Shown: positions 33,101 through 42,813 of the stretch, in pieces
Layout: every line of letters starts with the position of its first letter
Numbering within the stretch: position 1 is the first letter of the stretch
NCBI GenBank assembly: GCA_963281255.1
Contig: OY725493.1
Location: forward strand, 5,115,857-5,179,856
Direction: 5' to 3'
DNA length: 64,000 nucleotides
DNA from: Aphrocallistes beatrix
Lineage: Eukaryota; Porifera; Hexactinellida; Sceptrulophora; Aphrocallistidae
Notes under the pieces: generated by a model
What the model was told of the DNA's origin: nothing
Seen by the model: only the letters and a program-made list of their open reading frames with translations
Databases searched by the model: none
Program-made: the position numbers and the translations under genes

Positions 33101-35038
33101 GAGTACCTTCGTTGACACGGTTGACAGCTTGAATGACCTCCAGGAATGCCTGCGGGAGAAACACAAATAACTCTTAGGAATGCATTAAATAATATTATAA
33201 GTTAATTAGATCACCTCAGCTGAAAGCTTCCATCCTCTCCACGTGTTAGTGACGTCACAACATGAAGTGTCAAACTTACTCAGGTAGTGCTGGTAATCGG
33301 TGAGATTCCGCGCTTTGATATTCCGGCTGTACAGCAACTGCTGGTACAGGTCGAAGTAGGAGTCCGCTAGCGGTTGTTCACAGGAAAGCAGGTCAGGGTC
33401 TAGCAGGATGTCTAAGAAGAACCGAGCTCCGATACTCGCTTCCCTCTGGCTGCTAGACAGAGGGATGCACATCTGCTCAGGAATGAACAAGTTGATGGTA
33501 GAAATGATCTTAACAACCGTTGAGGTGTCGTGCTTATTCAACACAGCAGTGTGAGACAAGGCCAACGTAGGGTAGAGCAGTTGTGTGCGGTCAACTACCT
33601 CTTGAGATGACGTCACGATCATCATAATTCTCCTAAAACACTCCCCTATCATCTCTCCATGGATAGGATCGAGGAGCTGGACACAGACGCCGATGAGAAC
33701 CAGCAGGAGTCTATGATTGGCAAACATCCACGAGTTTCTAGCCGTGGTGTACTCGCTGGACGTCAGAACAGGATCCAGCTGCTCAATCAACTCAGCATAA
33801 AGTCCGTGCTGAGCAGACTCCTGTGGGATATCGGCGTTAAGGAATGCAGCTAATGCCTGCAAGCCCTGAAAGGCTAGCTGCTCTCGCCACTCATTCAAGA
33901 TCACGGGGTCTGCCATTGCTTTTTTCGGAAGGTGCTGCTTGCTAGCCAGTCTGGAGAGGAGCGACAAGAACTCTCCGCTGTTCTCAATATACTCTAGAGT
34001 CCGCTGTACCAGGTTGATGCCGTCCATCTCTGTCGCCTGCATCCCATCCAAATCTGCGTTGCAAAAGATTGAAGAGAAGTGGGAGATGTAAGTCTCGTTG
34101 AACTTGTCCGTCTGTGTGAGCTTCGGGTCCAAGCCGATGCAGAAGAAGAAGAACGGCCCGAGCACCGAGTTGGAATGGTCCTGCAGGTCAGACGCGAGTG
34201 AAGTGATCAGCTGGCACCAGGTCTTAGCTCGCTCTACGTCAACAGGCACGTACCGATGCTCCTGCTTGACAGCACACGAGAGCAGGGGCACATTGAAGAG
34301 ACGCAGCTTCTTGACGAGGAAGGTAGGGTGGAGGGAGAAAGTGCGGATAAGAATGCTCCACGACGCGTAGGCGTGTCGCTGTACCTCAGGACGGGTGCTC
34401 TTGAAACAGAACTCGATCAGTTTCAGGAGTCGGTTAATGAGCTCGTGGTTGGTGGTGGGAATGTAGTTCCCGATGGAGTGTATCAGCTGCTGCCAGATCT
34501 CCATAGCGAGCACTTCCTGCTGCTCCGGCGCCCCTAGCATCTCCTCCAGACGCGGCAGTATCCGAACCTCCACCAGGTTCGTTAGGATCGTCTGTGCCTC
34601 CTCATTACTTGGTTTCCCCCACTTTCTAATATTCTGGATGCAGCTCCTGACCACGGAGAGAGACTCCTGCTGAGACTCCTGCTGCTTAGACCCGAGAAGT
34701 GGGAAACAGAACTGGACGATTGATTTGGTGTCAGCTAAGAAGTTCTGAACCGGATAAGTCCACGAGTCCAGTCTGCTCGCTACGGCTGATGACAGGGTTA
34801 TCGAGAGCTGTAAGAGCGCCAAGAAGAGATGAGAGGCTGCGTTTTTTAACGCCTCTTCATGGGATGCCAGATCTGACTGAATATTTTCAACAGCAAGAGC
34901 GCTGAGAGAAATGTTAGAAGGAACTCCTTTGATAAGGCAATCACTGAACACCTTGAAAGCACTCTTGTATACCTCCAGCTTGCTTTTGCCATTAATACTC
35001 GCGATTTTCTCACATATGTCAGTTAGTGCTGTCTCCAT
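30132..35038 (-). CDS. RIF1: RIF1, PP1-binding replication timing and repair factor
   Basis: Two exons, 35038-33215 and 33149-30132, joined across a 65-bp GT-AG intron in phase 0, giving about 1,613 residues (human 2,472). RIF1 recruits PP1 to counter DDK at origins and shields DNA ends from resection. Residues 1 to about 950 are helical HEAT-type repeats (for example KKLRLFNVPLLS). A long disordered region follows. Near residue 1,340 are adjacent PP1 docking motifs, SILK (about 30940) and KVSFADP (about 30890), as in animal RIF1. The conserved C-terminal domain lies near 30550-30720 (GDLAMLSEGVAETLPIQPPKLETL). The shorter disordered region explains most of the length difference. No other family has this layout. 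Confidence 0.93.
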
Positions 35039-36087
35039 TATAGCCTTAATATTAACTTAACTATTTTATAAAATGTTACCATCAGACTAATGCTGGGGTA
35101 TAAGTATAGGCTAACTAGATCTGATTCCGACTGACTATTGCATAGTAGCTCCTAATCTGGATGCAAATTGAATGTGCATCACTCCTGAGGTCGTACGTTG
35201 TAAATTAAGCACTAGCTCATTGTACTACTACAGCCACAGGGTAAATCAGAAAGTTACGCCATACTGTGTCTTTCAATGATCATAAGTTTAGAGTACAAAA
35301 GTAACTAGTGACCATACTGACCACGAGGAGTGCAACTAACAAAGCGTCATGATCAAATAATTGAATAGTAAAATTTTCAACTTGATTAGATAGCTCATTA
35401 AACTCAGATTTGTTGGCTAAGTAGCCAGTGATTAGTAAGTATAAACGTGGCCTACGTATGCCCCCGTATATACATTTTAACTGCATACAGCAGCTTGAGA
35501 AGCCAACTTGTAGAGACATAGATACTCATCTAGAAGTGAAAGCTCCTAACCTCGAACAAAGATTCCTACCATATCAAACTGAGTCTTCACTCTTCAATAG
35601 CTAAGTCCTGATAACGGTACGAATACGGAATCAGATGACAAACATAAATCTCATGTTAAGTTTATTGAGAGATGCTAGGATTAGAAAAGAATGGACTGTA
35701 AGAATTGTTAATTAAATAACTGTTGTTGCTAGATAAGAATATGCTAAATCGATATGCAATCATTTTAAAGAACAATTATCTGCAGGAGATAAGGAGCTCA
35801 TGAAGGAGATATAAAGAGAGAGAAAGCAAGATCCCCCCCCCGATGGCCCAAATGAATAGAGACCAGTATAAAATTAACAATTATCATTGCTTAGCATTAT
35901 ACAGCACCTCTTATAAAATATTATCTTCCAACATTGTCACAACTCTGCAGTGGCATCTATATATAGTTCTAATAAGTCATATTTTAATGCCTGAGAATCC
36001 AGATACGGAGAGACGTAAGCTTATGTAGAAGTGATGCTACCTAAGACCATCTCTCTCGCTAAGCAGTAAGCACCCTATAAGAGGAGG
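35039..36087. other. Intergenic, about 1.05 kb
   Basis: Spacer upstream of RIF1 and downstream of TIA1. It contains a run of nine C at about 35832 and one open frame at 35519-35280 without recognisable features. No tRNA or inverted repeats are seen. Confidence 0.5.
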
Positions 36088-37329
36088 CTAAAAGGTCCGA
36101 TGAGGGTTTGAAGGGTAGACGGGCGCGTGTTGAGTTGGATGGGGCAGAGCCTGTACTTGCGGGAAGTGAGGAGGAGGCGGAGGAGGGGGGGCTGCGGGAA
36201 GGCTGTGCTGTAAGGGATATTGTTGATGTGAAGATGGCATAAAGAGGTTGGTCGGGTTAGAAGGTGCGGCTGGAAAGTAGAAAGAGGGGGTAGGCGGATG
36301 CATCGCAGTGGTAGCACCCGAGGATAGGAAGCTAGGGGTCATGGTGGCCATGGTGTTCTGGGGGAAGAAGTAGAGCTGGGGATAGACGGCGTTCATGTAG
36401 GGAGGGTGCGTAGTGGGAGTGCTAGGGACGAAGCCAGAGCTGAAGCCAGAAGTCTCTTTCCCCCAAGAGCAGCGAATCTGAGTTCCGTGCATGTCGATTC
36501 CGTTCATTGAGACGATAGCGTTGGTCGCTTCGAGATGGCTGTTGAAACGAATGAAAGCGTAGCCTTTGTCGATGAAGGTTCTCACTTCCTGGATCTTCCC
36601 AAAGTGAGAGAAATGGATCTTGAGCACATCTTCTGATCCGATGAACGCGTTCAGGTTCCCTACGTACACAGTCGTGTTGCTGGCTGAAGCTTGAGATGAC
36701 ACTTCGTCGTGTGAAGGGGTCCTCCCATTGATCGATTCCTTGGTGATTGGTCCCTTCCGCACTGCCCAATTGGTGCGAATTACCTTATCCCCCAGCGCGC
36801 GCCCGTTCATGTGTTTTATAGCATTCTCAGCGTCGTCCTTCTCATAGAAAGATATGAACCCGAAGCCTTTAGACCTTCCGGATGCTGAGTCGCAGACGAC
36901 TTTGATGTTTGAGATGTTCCCAAACTTTCTGAAAGCCATCCGTATTTCATCCTCCGTTATCTCCGGAGCGAGATCCCCCACGAATATGTGGAAGTGCTGA
37001 CTGGTGTCGACCTTCTTTCCTCCGGTGGCGTTCGTGGCCCAATTCACACGGATCGTCTTATCTTCTATGACACGATTGTTCATCGCAATGATGGCTTTCT
37101 GAGCATCGCGCCGCTCAACAAACTCGATAAAACAGTAGGGGTCCGTCCGTCCGTTTGGATCAAGGATTAGTTTGCACTTCCGAATGGTGCCATAACGCTG
37201 AAACAACTCTGTGATCATGATCTCCGTTATGGTGTAAGGGAGGTTCCCCACGTACAGAACAGAATGCTGCCCATCGCTCCCATCGTGGATGGGACTCGTG
37301 GTCAGAATATGGGAGTCTTGCTGAGACAT
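36088..37329 (-). CDS. TIA1: TIA1/TIAR-type RNA-binding protein
   Basis: 413 residues, single exon with three RRMs. RRM1 (about 24-97) has VLYVGNL and DPYCFIEFV. RRM2 (about 111-185) has HIFVGDL and SKGFGFISF. RRM3 (about 219-290) has VYVGNL and KGYAFIRF, followed by IRCSWGKE, a TIA1/TIAR signature. The C-terminal 115 residues are Pro/Gln/His-rich and prion-like. TIA1/TIAR bind U-rich RNA, regulate splicing at weak 5' sites and drive stress granule formation. The gene is ancestral to the vertebrate TIA1/TIAL1 pair. TTCGTTAG ends 11 nt before the ATG. Confidence 0.96.
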   Translation of the reverse strand: MSQQDSHILTTSPIHDGSDGQHSVLYVGNLPYTITEIMITELFQRYGTIRKCKLILDPNGRTDPYCFIEFVERRDAQKAIIAMNNRVIEDKTIRVNWATNATGGKKVDTSQHFHIFVGDLAPEITEDEIRMAFRKFGNISNIKVVCDSASGRSKGFGFISFYEKDDAENAIKHMNGRALGDKVIRTNWAVRKGPITKESINGRTPSHDEVSSQASASNTTVYVGNLNAFIGSEDVLKIHFSHFGKIQEVRTFIDKGYAFIRFNSHLEATNAIVSMNGIDMHGTQIRCSWGKETSGFSSGFVPSTPTTHPPYMNAVYPQLYFFPQNTMATMTPSFLSSGATTAMHPPTPSFYFPAAPSNPTNLFMPSSHQQYPLQHSLPAAPPPPPPPHFPQVQALPHPTQHAPVYPSNPHRTF

Positions 37330-38129
37330 TTGAAATGTTTCTAACGAAAATAATAAGATTTCGTGTCAAGTTTTTATCTGAGTAGAAATTGCTAAAAAGG
37401 ATGAAGTGTAGCTCTTGGCCGTTCGGCTCCAGATTCCAAATCAAATTCTGTTCATAAGTGAGTGCAAGTGATACCTAATTTGTTGGAGAAGAGGGCTATT
37501 ATAGTCGGCAGATGCTAACAAGATGATTAGGAACAAATCAACAGGCAAGATGGTAGCTCACATGTTTTATGGAAGTCATAAATGCAAACTAAACCTGATA
37601 GTTATTAGTCCCTCGACCACAAATTGGTTGCACGTAGTAATGAATTCTATCATCTAGGCATTATATTCAGCTGATTCGGGTGATGTACAAATTGCATAAC
37701 AGTAATACTATTCAGACTGAGCATAGTTAGAATAATGCATGAATTAGATAAACAGCGCAACCCCCCAGGAAGCTTTGTAGACAAAATGCAGGCTTATTTG
37801 CTAATAGTCACGATTGGGCAATTAGATGAGCTGTGGGTGATACCTCACTAACCAAAACGGCGTTTCGAGAAGTAGATAATTATGTTCGATTAGAACATGT
37901 GTTGCGGATTCACAGCAGATTTTGAGGCTTCGAGAAAGCACTACAAAGTAACATTGATAAAAGGTGTAATATTATAATTATGAAGATGCGACAGCTAAAA
38001 CCACATACAAATATTACAAATTGAAGTAGGAAGAGATCGATGACATAAATCGTGGATTGGAATTGTATAACCTGTTAATAAGAAAACAAGAATCTCGCTG
38101 AGTCGAAACAGAGCAATCTATCAATAAAT
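37330..38129. other. Intergenic, about 0.8 kb
   Basis: AT-rich spacer between TIA1 and the ATRIP-like gene. Nothing recognisable is seen. Confidence 0.5.
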
Positions 38130-38168
38130 GCGAAAATCAAGAATTGGCTAAGCGAAAATCAAGAATTG
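38130..38168. repeat. 17-bp direct repeat across a stop codon
   Basis: GCGAAAATCAAGAATTG occurs at 38130-38146 and again at 38152-38168. The stop codon of the ATRIP-like gene (38150-38148) lies between the copies, so one copy encodes the last residues (QFLIFA) and the other is 3'UTR. Confidence 0.9.
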
Positions 38169-39839
38169 TCGCGAACCTAAGCCCATTATTTCTATATCTA
38201 GAAGAGCAAAGGCCGCTTTCAAATTGGCGAATACTTCTCTTAGTCTTTTTATTCCTTTCACTGTTTTGATGGCAGCATTCTTCTTCATCGACTTTGAAGA
38301 ATTAATGAACAATTTGGGATTGTCTCGAGAGAGGAAAAAGAATAGCATTCGAACCTGTAGCAGTAGATCATCAGTGTCTACCCATGAGAAATCTTTAGAT
38401 CGTAGAATCATCTGCGACAAGCCGGAGACATGATTTATGGAAGCTTGAACAAGAGATTGTTTGTGCATATCAACTGTCTTAGCAAGGAAGTAGAGAATGA
38501 GAGACTTTGTGTGGAAGAGAAGACGAACTGGTTTCTGATTATTACCGACAAAGATGATAAATCTCTGAAATAATTCCGCCGTGAGATAGTGGGTGAAGAG
38601 CGGTGTGAGGGGGAGAGTATTGTAGAACCTTACGATGGCATGGACGAGTCTGACGTCGAGGTTTTCCCGCTCAAAAGCGTTGTTGAGTTTGTTATCAATC
38701 AGGACTCGTTGCAAACAGTCCAGCTGATTCCCAGGGTTATAGAGGTTGAGAGCGGAAAGCAAGTCGAGACAAGCCACCACGACATCCCGGTTTATCTGCG
38801 GATGGAGTAGACACTCTATGGCCTTGAGTACCAGTCCTACCCCAAGGGATTGGAACTTGGTCAATGAGAAGATCTCGTAATCCGAGAAAGGGATAGGGAC
38901 CTGTGTTTTCACCCGCGTTCTATTCTTACCCAACTCCCGCAACTTAGTTGTGTAATATAGACCACCCACAGTCTGTCTCTTAGGATCGATTTCCTGTCTC
39001 CTCGGTAGTATTTTCTTAGAGTCTGGTTTTTGCTCAGCAAATATCAGGTCCCTCGCCCTGGGTACATCGGTGCATATCTGTGTTAGAGTGGACAAGATGG
39101 TTACAGCGCGTTTTGCTATATCATCGGTGAACAGATAATACGCGTGGTTGTCGTAGCAGTTGAGCAGCGTAATCAGTGAGTAGCTCTCCAGGGTGTTGAG
39201 CTGGGTGGAGGCGCTGGTGAAGTGGGAGTAGAGAGACCGCCTCGCTGTGGTACCTTCGGTCCCTTTTCTCAGCATGGCGCTCAGACTAGAGGTAGATTGC
39301 TCGAAGGCACTGCCTAGGATGGAGATCTTCTGGGATTCAGGGAACTTCTTCAACTCGTCCAACGCGATTAATTTCAGCTGAGATTCCGGGAGAGGATCAG
39401 TGGAGGAGAGTGACAGGTTACGCATCAGCAACTTCATCAGGTTAGCGTATCCCAGCTGTGATCGGGTTGCTGGTGGGTCCCAACTCGGGAGGACTATTGG
39501 GGGGCTGTAAGGCACACTCGAGGCAGTGCTAACTGCCTCCTCCCTGTCACTCGTTACTCGCACCCTGAACTGCCTGACAGGTGCCTTCTGTGAGGAGTGC
39601 TTCGAGGTAGAGATGGACTTGAGGAGCTCAGTGTCGACATTCTTGTTCAACTGCTGGAGTTCTGACTGCAGCTGCTGTCTGGGCTCAGGCTCTTCCTGCC
39701 AGGAGGTGTTGGGTGTATTTCTAGTCGTTGACAGCTTCTCCTCAATTGCTACGGCTCTATCTATCGACTCATTGTCAAATGGGAGATCATCGTCGAAGAT
39801 GTCAAGACGAGGGCGCTTAGGATCTCTCGAGTCAGACAT
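38148..39839 (-). CDS. Probable ATRIP-like checkpoint protein
   Basis: 563 residues, one exon. The N-terminus carries an NLS-like KRPRL followed by DIFDDDLPFDNESIDRA, resembling the acidic RPA70N-binding motif at the start of ATRIP. A short Gln-rich helix (about 50-70) could replace the coiled coil. From about residue 125 (GYANLMKLLMRNLSL) to the end the protein is helical and repeat-like, as in the ATRIP ATR-binding region. ATRIP brings ATR kinase to RPA-coated single-stranded DNA. The overall layout supports this, but sequence similarity to human ATRIP (791 residues) is low and other RPA-binding proteins are possible. TTCGTTAG ends 4 nt before the ATG. Confidence 0.5.
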   Translation of the reverse strand: MSDSRDPKRPRLDIFDDDLPFDNESIDRAVAIEEKLSTTRNTPNTSWQEEPEPRQQLQSELQQLNKNVDTELLKSISTSKHSSQKAPVRQFRVRVTSDREEAVSTASSVPYSPPIVLPSWDPPATRSQLGYANLMKLLMRNLSLSSTDPLPESQLKLIALDELKKFPESQKISILGSAFEQSTSSLSAMLRKGTEGTTARRSLYSHFTSASTQLNTLESYSLITLLNCYDNHAYYLFTDDIAKRAVTILSTLTQICTDVPRARDLIFAEQKPDSKKILPRRQEIDPKRQTVGGLYYTTKLRELGKNRTRVKTQVPIPFSDYEIFSLTKFQSLGVGLVLKAIECLLHPQINRDVVVACLDLLSALNLYNPGNQLDCLQRVLIDNKLNNAFERENLDVRLVHAIVRFYNTLPLTPLFTHYLTAELFQRFIIFVGNNQKPVRLLFHTKSLILYFLAKTVDMHKQSLVQASINHVSGLSQMILRSKDFSWVDTDDLLLQVRMLFFFLSRDNPKLFINSSKSMKKNAAIKTVKGIKRLREVFANLKAAFALLDIEIMGLGSRQFLIFA

Positions 39840-40543
39840 TGAACTAACGAATAATTGCTACGCCATACAATTGTACCTATAAATACACATGGATAATACA
39901 AGGATTGTCATTATATTACACCATCATAAGGCTTCAATTCTAAAATTACCCTCTCAGTAGTGATCATTTTGTACCTAGGAATTTTCCCTATATAGGTAAG
40001 ATCTCAATATATTTATTTTCAACACCATTGAGGTATCAAATTCTGTGAAATTTGAAAGCGAAAGTTTTAAACACCCTGATACGTAATTGATATCTTGAGT
40101 CAATATTTTGCTGAATCATCAACACCTCGTAGTGACAATATATCCTCAGAAAATACAATACAAGTAAATTCTAAAATATTTTCCCGAAATCCCATTTAAA
40201 ATACAACTGGCACTTTGCCATCAAAAGCAGCGTGCCACTCCTCCCTCCCTAACAAGATCTTGACTAGAGTGTCTAATAATATATACCATTTATATGTGAG
40301 CACGAAATATAATGGAGCATATACACCTAACTAACTCTACTCGAAATAAGACATGAAGTAGCCTAGTACTTACATAAACAGTCTAACTAGGTCCTGCTAA
40401 TAGTGTAGCAGGTTCAAAAGAGAGCTTCTATCAAAACTAAGCTATCTAAGAGGGTAAACCCACGAGTTGTGTGGTAAAAATACAATACTAATTATACATA
40501 TACACTAGACTAGAGGGAGCTAACAGAGTTCGGGGGGGAGGGA
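39840..40543. other. Intergenic, 704 bp
   Basis: AT-rich spacer between the ATRIP-like gene and SNX1/2. I see no coding or RNA feature. Confidence 0.5.
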
Positions 40544-42127
40544 TCAAGAGGTGCTGCTACGTCCGCCTGAGGCACCATCAATCTTGAAGTTCTTGTAAAT
40601 CTTTTCCCAAGATTCGCGGTTCTGGTTGTTGAGAACGAACTGGGAACGACTGAAGTTGAGGAAGATAGCCTTGAAGTCGACTTTTCTCTGAACCTGGTAA
40701 CTCTGATAGTTGGTCAGGAACTCCTCTGTGAACTCATTCACTGCCTTTTCCTTGTTGTCCATATCCACCTGAGCCTCGTTCAGCTGAGTGATCGCTAATT
40801 TCTGCCTCTCTTCAGCTTTGAGGAGGTTTTTGCCAGCGGCGGTCGCTTCTTCAACCTGTTTATCTGCCTTGTCTTTGGCGGTGGCCTTACTCTTATGAGT
40901 CTCCACAGCTTTCTCATGCGCCACCGCCATAGAGTATTGGCGCTTAACAGCTGCTTTTACAGCCTCCGAATACGCAATGTATTCTTTAGCAGGTCCCACC
41001 AACTTGTACTCCTCGTCCTCTTCAACCTTGAGGAGTCCGTCTTGGAATGTGTCGATCGTCCCAGCTGCGTATTGGAACATTTCGCTCTGTGCGGAGTCAA
41101 TGTCTGCCCAGTTTTGCAGAACTGTGCCGAAATCGTGAGTGCTATGGAACATACTCTGACGGGTCGACTTCACTTTCTCGTACGCTTTCAGCAGGTTGGT
41201 CAGGAATTCCTGGGATTTGGAGCAGAAGTTGGCTATCTCGACCATGTCTGGGTTGGGGGAAGTCGGGTTACGCGAGAAAAAGGAAGATTGGTGCGCTTTC
41301 GCGAGATTGCCAGCTGTAATGTATTCTGGCTGGACTTCCTCTCGCCACTTCTCGAGAAAGAGGAATCTTTCGAACCAGATGTCCTTAGAGAGCTTGGTCA
41401 GTCTGAGGATACGCGTGAGAAAAATCTCAAGAAAGGAGAGCCTCTGTGATAAGAAGTCGGAATTGTCGGATGCGAACACCTTATTCATGATATAGTTGGT
41501 GGAGGCTTTGTCGGGGAGAGGAGGGATTATGAAGGAGGGGTATTTCACGATGAGGTAGTTCCTTAGCAGCTCAAAGTCCGAGTAGCGCCGCATAATGGTG
41601 ATCATCAGGTCACTACCGACATACTCTGTCTGAACGTCGCTGGGTAGGGTCATCCCGGGGTTCAGCCTGGTTTTGCAGGTTATCTTGAATGTTACATAAT
41701 CCTTTCGCTTCTCAAACTCAGAAATGTTGATGCTGATGAGAGATAAGGTGCCCTTCGTGGCCTCAGGCTGAGCTTCTATCTCTAGCCCTTCTCCTGACTG
41801 AATCTTGCTCTTCACCTCGCTGTCCTCGAGAGTAACGTTGTTGGGCTGAGGATCCTGCGGTTTTTCTCGCACCACTTCATCCTGTCCTTCCCCTGACTCA
41901 GGCTCTGCTTCGGGGGGACTAGAGTCTGTTCCGTTCCTAGGAGTAGGCGGGGACAGTTCGTCTATGATAGGGTTCTCCGGCGGTTTCTCAGTCTCGGGTT
42001 CGGGTTCATCCTTCACTGCGGTGTCAGTTGTGTCTGCGACCGGGTCTTGTGGAGTGGCGGGGTCAGACGCCGGCTCGGGGTGCTTCTCCTTTATGTCGGG
42101 CTCACCGAATAGATCCTCTCCGGACAT
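40544..42127 (-). CDS. SNX2: SNX1/SNX2 retromer-linked sorting nexin (PX-BAR)
   Basis: 527 residues, single exon. The N-terminus MSGEDLFGEPD resembles the GEDLF motif of SNX1/2, then an acidic Pro/Glu-rich linker. The PX domain is at about 130-270: YVTFKITCKT, RRYSDFELLRNYLIVKYP with the Arg that binds PI3P, and IIPPLPDKAS. A BAR domain fills the rest, ending NFKIDGASGG. SNX1/2 with SNX5/6 form the ESCPE-1 coat that tubulates endosomes. ATG 42127 is preferred over an in-frame ATG at 42154, because TTTTACCTCTCAG, a strong 3' splice site, lies between them and ends 11 nt before it. SNX1 and SNX2 cannot be separated here. Confidence 0.93.
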   Translation of the reverse strand: MSGEDLFGEPDIKEKHPEPASDPATPQDPVADTTDTAVKDEPEPETEKPPENPIIDELSPPTPRNGTDSSPPEAEPESGEGQDEVVREKPQDPQPNNVTLEDSEVKSKIQSGEGLEIEAQPEATKGTLSLISINISEFEKRKDYVTFKITCKTRLNPGMTLPSDVQTEYVGSDLMITIMRRYSDFELLRNYLIVKYPSFIIPPLPDKASTNYIMNKVFASDNSDFLSQRLSFLEIFLTRILRLTKLSKDIWFERFLFLEKWREEVQPEYITAGNLAKAHQSSFFSRNPTSPNPDMVEIANFCSKSQEFLTNLLKAYEKVKSTRQSMFHSTHDFGTVLQNWADIDSAQSEMFQYAAGTIDTFQDGLLKVEEDEEYKLVGPAKEYIAYSEAVKAAVKRQYSMAVAHEKAVETHKSKATAKDKADKQVEEATAAGKNLLKAEERQKLAITQLNEAQVDMDNKEKAVNEFTEEFLTNYQSYQVQRKVDFKAIFLNFSRSQFVLNNQNRESWEKIYKNFKIDGASGGRSSTS

Positions 42128-42813
42128 GTTAGCTATCTCTGAGAGGTAAAACATTAAATCAAGGTATAGCTGGGAGGATCATACAAAGGAGAGGACCCAC
42201 AGAGTCAATTACTATCATTCCTTGGATCCTTTGGCTACTCAATGGGATCCAGACATTACGTACATTTTGGAAAGCTATTCCTTTTCATCCCTTTTACCAT
42301 TTCATCTCTAGAATTGAAAATTGAATAGACGTATGCCTACAAATACAACGTGTCTCGCATAAAATAAAGAATAAATTGAAGTAGATTGGTGAAACCTAGA
42401 ACAACAGCAGGTTACAGCTTGCATACTCTCTTGACAGATTCAATGTGAATTCTGAAACAGGAAAGCGCACTTTTAGCAGTTCTACAATGTTTCTTCTTCA
42501 GAGAGAACAATTGTCAAGTTAAGTAAAATTCAATTAACATAGTGAAAGGCATCCTCACCCATTCTCACCTTCCACACAATGAACTAGGAACTAAGAGTAT
42601 TTTGCGCAACTTGGGAGGATAATTTATCTGTCCTGTTTTACCAAGTCTAAATTTGTAACATAGCAGGATCACTGTATTCTTGTGTTCATTGAATCATGTA
42701 TTATGGAAAAATCAAAGATTTAGAATGTTGCTTTATCAACTTCCATATTTATACATGATCTTTCCATAATTACAGAAAATTACAACAAAATAATTCATGA
42801 CATAAAAAATTGA
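42128..42813. other. Intergenic, 686 bp
   Basis: Spacer between SNX1/2 and the R3H protein; AT-rich, with no ORF or repeat that I can support. Confidence 0.5.

Noticed and set aside
35280-35519. 79-codon minus-strand frame with a hydrophobic C-terminus
   Set aside because: AT-rich spacer, no conserved motif, no splice context or start context; most likely chance.
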